A stretch of 64,000 nt of DNA from Aaosphaeria pasadenensis (Eukaryota > Ascomycota > Dothideomycetes > Pleosporales): NCBI GenBank assembly GCA_022813625.1, contig JAKLMB010000001.1, positions 496,001 through 560,000 on the forward strand. Reading direction: 5' to 3'. Under the pieces are notes generated by a model, which saw only the letters and a program-made list of their open reading frames with translations, was not told where the DNA came from and ran no database searches. Shown here piece after piece: positions 58,582 to 64,000 of the stretch; positions within the stretch are counted from its first letter, which is position 1; each line of letters starts with the position of its first letter. Position numbers and translations under genes: made by a program.

Positions 58582-60911
58582 CTACTTCTCCCCCTCAACC
58601 TTCCACTCCTCCCTAACCGGCGTAGACGACCCGCCCGTCTCCCTCCCCTCGACGACCTGCGCCCTCCCCCTCGGTACCCTCTGCCCGGTAACATCCTTAT
58701 ACATCATCGTAAGCGTATGCTTCAAGCTATGCCTTCCCTCCCAGAGCGGATACACGCCGACGGCGATAGTCGAGCACATGAGCCAGATGATCCCCACGAC
58801 GACCCAGCCGGAGAAGAACTTGAGGCTGAAGACGTAGCCGGAGCCGTAGAGCGGCATCGGCCAGAGGACGAGGAGGATCAGCGTCATCGCGCCCGTCGTG
58901 CACTTTGCGATCTTGGAGGCGCGGTTGAGGTTCGCGAGTTCGGCCTCGGATGCTGAGGAGGTGGGCAGGGAGGAGGTGTGGAGGACGGAGGGCTCGATGT
59001 CGAGGGTGGAGGTGGCGGCGTCGTCGTCTTTGAAGACGCGGATTTGTTGCATGGAGACCCAGTCGTAGTTGTCTGGTGGGGAGGTTAGTTTGGAGGTTTG
59101 GAAGTGTGGTGGAGGGGGGTTTGTGGGGGACTTACCGGCTCCGAATGCGAGGGTTAGGATGGGGATGAAGATGAGGGGGGAGAGGAGGGCGACGACGTTG
59201 CCGGCCAACATGGGCATGTTGGAGCCGGAGGTGGCGACGGAGATGACGCCGTCGTTGAGCTTCGCGGTGGTGACGAGCCAGGCGACGATGCTGCAGACGA
59301 GGCCGAGGATGGGGCTCAGGGTTGCGGCCCAGACGTTCTGCCTCTTCCACATCAGGGTCAGGGTTGCAGGGATGACGGCGGAGGAGATGATGACGCCCAT
59401 CAGGAGGTAGAGGTAGCCCATGCTGATTCCTGCGTAGTACAGGCCCGTGGAGACACCGGCCATGACCAAGCCGAAGCCGGCGACGCAGGTGTGGGAGATG
59501 TAGATGAGGCGCTTGCCGGTGGCTTCCTTGTTGATGTAGGTAGCGTAGATGTCGTAGGTCAGGATGCTGGAGACGGCGATCAACTGCGCCGAGAAGGCAG
59601 AGGTCACGGCCATGAAGATGATGAGGAGTGTGGCTACGGCACCGCCGGACCCGAGGATTGCAGTTGCGGCGTACGGGAGAACGAGGCCAGAGCTGATGCT
59701 CGCATCGTCCATGGGTGATGGGTATGTAGGGAAGACGGGGTTGCTTTGTAGGGCCAACGCAGCGAGACCCATCGTTGTTGCGCAGAGCCACTGGGTTGAC
59801 ACTGTTAGCTACTGATATTATACATACGGGAAGAGGGCGAAATTGACGACTTACGGGAATGGCAAACCAGGAGAGACCACCAATGATGTATCCAGGAAGA
59901 GCATGAACAGGGCTCGCGCTCAACGCCTTCTGGTAGTATCCGTTGTCCATGAAGACAGTGCCAAAGTTTCCAATGATGTTGATGACGAAGAAGATGGCTC
60001 CTTCGCGCGACCTCAGGGTCAGGTAGCTTCCATGGGCATTTCCCTCCACGGGGTTGGCTGCAGCAGCCTCAGTCAAGAGATCGTAGACAACACGTGGGGA
60101 TCCGAGCCGGGATCCAGTTGCATAGGTCGTGAACGCGAATGTCAGGATGATGACCAGAAGAATGACGGTGTGGACGTAGTCAGTGAGGAAGGTAGCCTTG
60201 ATACCACCGAACATGGTGTATATTATAACACCCAAAGGCAGCAGGAAGCAAGCAGCAGCCGTAGGAATTCCCGTGAGGGAAGAGATGACGGCGGATCCAC
60301 CAGTCAGCAGCATGGCAGTGACAAGAATGTTGGTGAAGAGACCGAAGACGATGAACACAAAGTGAGTGTACGGTCCATAGCGAGCCTTGACAGCTTCGAG
60401 GAAGGTCTATCCTGTAGATTAGATCGACGTTGCGACCAGTGATGAATCATGTTCGAGTACTTACATGGGCATTGGGTGCTCTTCTCTTCAATTCAATGGC
60501 AACGGTAGCGAAAAGCAAGATCTGAACCGTTGCACCAGCTGCATACCACAGTGGACCGGACACACCATAGCGGAAGGCAACGCTCGAACTCTGAAGAAGG
60601 GTTGCAGCCCAAGTCCAAGAAGATACGACAGCAGATGCAACGAGGCCGGATTTGACGGATCTTCCAGCAGTGCTGAACATTTCTGATGTTTGTTCCTCAT
60701 TGTTGTATCGCTTCAAGGCCCATGTGACGAAGACCTAAGGAAGTTTCAGTGAGTTTATGCTAAGTTATCAAAAGGGGAAAGGATGATCTACCATTCCAAG
60801 TGCGAACAAGAAGCCAATGCCGAGAATGATGCCATAGCCCCAAGCTTGTCCTAGAGGACTATGGACAGGCCCAGTAGGCGTTTGAATGCCAGCTCTTGCG
60901 ACGAGATCCAT
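58582..60911 (-). CDS. DUR3: urea active transporter (Dur3, sodium:solute symporter family)
   Basis: Dur3 imports urea (and polyamines in yeast) with protons across the plasma membrane. Five exons (60792-60911, 60465-60734, 59855-60406, 59136-59790, 58582-59072) give 695 residues and about 15 TMs. Motifs are GYGIILGIGFLFALGM|VFVTWALKRYNNE, EMFSTAGRSVKSGLVASAVV, SSWTWAATLLQSSSVAFRYG, GPLWYAAGATVQILLFATVA and SREGAIFFVINIIGNFGTVF. NGYYQKALSASPVHALPGYI, the urea-transporter core, is also present. The long, variable C-tail is Ser/Thr-rich. The fourth intron (59073-59135, 63 bp) is in frame and has no stop. The start at 60911 gives MDLVARAG; the in-frame start at 60950 would add 13 residues. Upstream GATA motifs fit nitrogen control. 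Confidence 0.95.
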
Positions 60912-63579
60912 GCTGATGGTGGATTGAAGAACTGATTGAATGACTTGCAAGAAATGTTGAGTGGAGCATCATTGCGATAGATATATATTTCCATGCACGA
61001 CTGGGACATGTCAACCGTGGATGGGGATTTAGTAAATTGATAGAAACCATTGAACGTTATCATTGACCAAGGAATCATTATCAAGGATCCAGAACGAAAA
61101 AGGAAAACTGGAGGCCGGTCGCGCGGCGTCGCCCGCCGTCGCGCGGAGATATGGGCATGTTCCCAAGCGTACAATCGACGACTAAGATGAAGTGATGGGA
61201 CTTGGGATTGGTTGTTGTTGAGGCTTAAAAGAGAGCTGAGCCACTTGGCAAGGATTAAGGACGGGAAGATTCGCGTAGAGATGTTTATGGCACAGGACTC
61301 GGTAGCTAGGCAATTGCTTGGGGCAAGGGATGACAACAATTGGGATCAGATGGGATGGGATTGGGAAGATAAGGATGCGAGTTGATAATTACAGTTGTTG
61401 AGGATATGTACTCTAGAGTCCAAAGAACGACAATTGCTGGTATGATGCCCGACCCAACTCATAACTCGTAGGTATCTACCTAAAGTACCCAGGTACACAC
61501 TACCTACACAGTAGTATTTATTACTAGACATAATTACTTCGTATCATACAATAATACCAGCAACAGGCAATAAGAAGTGGGAAGGTAGTGACTTCCATGG
61601 TTTGTATTTGTACATGGTAACTAATAACGTTGATGTAGAGATAAGGAATCCCCAAGCGTTGGCCAATCAACGCCGTCGGCTACAAGCCTCGCCTGTTTCC
61701 GGGTCCCATACCACGACCCAATGACCCATACGGCCCCAACGGTAAGTTATCCCCCCTTAAACATCCACACATCCACATATCCACCCCGTCGTGCCCGTCC
61801 CCAGATCTGACTTTCCCCCACATCGCCAACCTCTTGTTTTTTGTTTCTTTTAACCTCTCCCTCCATCCATTCGACAAATGAAAAAGAGACACTCCGATAT
61901 GACAACGACAAACAGACCTTGGCCAATCATATGCTTTTCCTGCTTTAGCCCGCCCTATCCAGCCCGAGTTCCGGACTCGTATTGCATTCCACTATTACTA
62001 CATTTGCATCGGGTCTCTGTGAGCATAAGTCAAGACTTTGTGTTTTCATAAACAATTAATTTTATCACCTACGTGCAAGGTTTCTTGGGCTGTCGCCTAT
62101 CTTATGAATGTTATTTCGAACTCAGACAAGAGAGATACACTTTCAATCACTCCCATGATATCACACTCTACAAGTTTTGGCCGATATCGCTCCGACCAAT
62201 AACCAAATCGGCTACACTGTATCACAGAGGTACATGAATTCAAAGCTGTGATATCATTGGTAGTCCTCTGAATGAAATTACACATGGTTCATTTAGTTCA
62301 AATTTCAGTTGTAGATCTTGTGTGCTTCGTACTCCTACTACTTCTATCAACGGTCAAGATTTTGATTGCTGCGAGCTCAGTGAAGTAGAGACTGAGTAAA
62401 AGGAATCTCCAGTAAACCATAACATGCTGTATTCTGCTGGGTTGTTCATCTTCAATACACCTTTATGTTTTTCTATTACCCGTGATCTATATGAACACCC
62501 AATATCTCACAGTCATGAGCACAGCTATGATCCTTCGCTATATTAGGATCTTTAACTGCATAAGATGCTGGCTTGCTCAATGAAGGAAATCAAATCCATC
62601 TCGCAATTCCCTTCATGAACAAGTTCTCATCGATGCCAGCTCAAAGCTTTTCTTGAACACGTTACCTATTTTGGATGCCGGGTCAACAGTCTTCAGTTTC
62701 AGGTATCTCAAATTTCTATCTCCAGTGATCTTTACACTGGTTATACCGCTCCACTCCAAGCAGATATATATAGGCCATGCGTACATTCTCTCCCTCAGTT
62801 GCAACATATCCCTATTCAAATGTTGTGTATCCCCTTCTCTTGGCATTCAGTTCTCACTTTTCACTACCTAATGAACAATTGTATACAGAAAATATGCTGC
62901 CATGTATTTTCAGATTTGCCTTTTCCTTCATGCCTCCCCTTCTTGTAACTACAACAGAGCTCATATTCATTCTGGTTTGAAAGAGAAAGGAACGGGGTTC
63001 TCTTCTGTAGCCAGCTTTACCTATAGTCACACCGAAGAAGTCAAACTACCAAATCCTCTCATCCACCTTCACTTGGACTCACTGCATGATTAAGCTAACC
63101 AATTTTGTTTACCTCATTGATGCCTGCGCGTTTGTCTCAGTAAATCGTGACGTGATTTCGCGTTGGCGCTAGGGCCCCTCAGTCACTATAAACTTACTTC
63201 CTCTCCCTCTACCTCTCTCTCTCACTCAACCATCACAGAACCGTACCGACCGCCTCGAGGCATAGACAAGAAAGAAGCTGACCAGCGGTGCAGATACCCA
63301 TCACACGTTACGTTTCCCTCTCAAGAGGCCTATCAGCTACACACAAAAGTTCGTTGAAACGCCCCTTCCTCACTTACTACACCTCAGCAATCCAGACCCC
63401 GTTTCTCTCCTTCACAGTGTAAATTGCTAACGGAAGCTTCATAGGCAGCTAGTAACCGACGAGGAGCTCAGCTACCTCTAACCGCCACGATCTCCCCAAG
63501 CCTGAGACCGACTCTTGCTCTACGTCCGGCGACAGTAAAAGCCACCTTCTCCCGTAGCACCAACGTGACTACGGCAACC
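60912..63579. other. 2.7-kb gene-free region upstream of DUR3
   Basis: No frame longer than about 160 codons and none with protein-like composition. It holds the DUR3 promoter with its GATA motifs, a TAGGTA/TACCTA-rich patch (61468-61510), AT-rich sequence around 62.0-62.9 kb and, at the right end, a pyrimidine-rich leader (about 63195-63240) for the gene starting at 63580. No tRNA is recognised. Confidence 0.45.
60975..61388. promoter_or_regulatory. cluster of GATA-type (HGATAR) motifs upstream of DUR3
   Basis: Six HGATAR motifs lie within 480 bp upstream of the DUR3 start: CGATAG at 60975, TGATAG at 61038, TTATCA (reverse) at 61057 and 61078, AGATAA at 61367 and TGATAA at 61383. Fungal urea transporters are known to be under nitrogen catabolite control by GATA factors (AreA/Nit2 type). 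Binding here is inferred. Confidence 0.55.
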
Positions 63580-64000
63580 ATGAGCCAGCCAGGCTCTCCC
63601 AAGGCGCCCAAGGCGCCATCAACCCCCGGATCAGGAGGAGAGACCTCATTGATCGCCGAGCATGGTGGATCCATCGGTTCTGTAAGTCAAGAATTGTCAC
63701 TGACTGTGAAGTCATCAGAACTAAATGAAATAGCAGGAACCGATCACCACTGCTGATGAGGGCATCAAGAGTCCCTCACCCGTGGCCGATGATGGCAGTG
63801 ATGGCTCCAGTCTCCCAGTGGCCTCTCCCGCGCTGGCCTTGCCCCCTCGTCCCGATGCCAAACAGCTTGGAGCCTCGCCACGATACAACATCATCGGGGA
63901 GACTCTCTATGGAGTCCCGGAAGAAGACATGGTTCGTGAGTTTGGATTCCGTACTGGCCAGATGGACCGTGGTGCGGGTGGCGACACACAGATCCCAGCC
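63580..64000 (+). CDS. N-terminal part of an unrecognised protein, cut by the window edge
   Basis: The first exon (63580-63681) encodes MSQPGSPKAPKAPSTPGSGG... and a 55-bp intron (63682-63736, GTAAGT, AGCAG) leads to a second exon that runs off the window. The N-terminus is Pro/Ser-rich and disordered (EPITTADEGIKSPSPVADDG). A more ordered part begins at PRYNIIGETLYGVPEEDMVREF and continues with FRTGQMDRGAGGD. I do not recognise the family. A pyrimidine-rich 5' leader precedes the start. The product and length are unknown. Confidence 0.7.

Noticed and set aside
59132..60358. 408-codon minus-strand frame in DUR3
   Set aside because: The second half is intron read-through into the wrong frame (Arg/His-rich). 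The spliced DUR3 model explains it.
1..64000. tRNA, rRNA, CRISPR or prophage-like features
   Set aside because: I looked for tRNA box-like sequences in gene-free DNA and for regularly spaced repeats and found none that hold up. Gene structure is eukaryotic.

Overview
This window is nuclear DNA from a filamentous ascomycete (Pezizomycotina). The evidence is gene structure: many introns of about 45-65 bp with GTRNGT donors, CTAAC/CTGAC-like branch sites and YAG acceptors. Gene content agrees: Pan1, fungal GPD with a proline-rich insert, fungal rhodopsin-domain and DUF7730-type proteins, and an NRPS-like reductase. I cannot assign a class or species. I rebuilt spliced models by hand; wherever a model is multi-exon, the summed exons keep one open frame.

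Layout. 1-18.6 kb is dense housekeeping: a small coiled-coil protein (partly uncertain), Pan1 (endocytosis), a CSC1/DUF221 osmosensitive channel, a large F-box protein, a THOC5-like mRNA export factor and an SHPRH/Irc20-like SNF2-RING enzyme. 18.6-22.6 kb is a gene-free stretch with a probable 161-bp MITE. 22.6-27 kb holds a DHA2-type MFS transporter and glycerol-3-phosphate dehydrogenase. 27-32.5 kb is gene-poor, with one GPI-anchored secreted protein. 32.5-43.1 kb is the accessory core: a Dal5-type MFS transporter, a flavin monooxygenase, a TauD-type Fe(II)/2-oxoglutarate dioxygenase and an NRPS-like A-T-R reductase, the last three within 7.2 kb around a shared divergent promoter. 43.4-49.9 kb carries three secreted-protein genes (a GH79 glycosidase, a PEBP-like protein and an unknown small secreted protein) plus one small membrane protein. 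50.3-60.9 kb returns to housekeeping: eIF3m, UMP-CMP kinase with a tiny mitochondrial-type gene 28 bp upstream, a DUF7730-like protein, a rhodopsin-domain membrane protein, Pex10 and the Dur3 urea transporter. The right edge cuts a gene that starts at 63580.

The best candidate for an undescribed system is the MFS / FMO / TauD / NRPS-like group. It could make a small aldehyde- or alcohol-type metabolite from an activated carboxylic acid, or it could process sulfonates. Its substrate cannot be read from sequence. Second is the tightly packed small mitochondrial ORF plus UMP-CMP kinase, which looks like a bicistronic unit.
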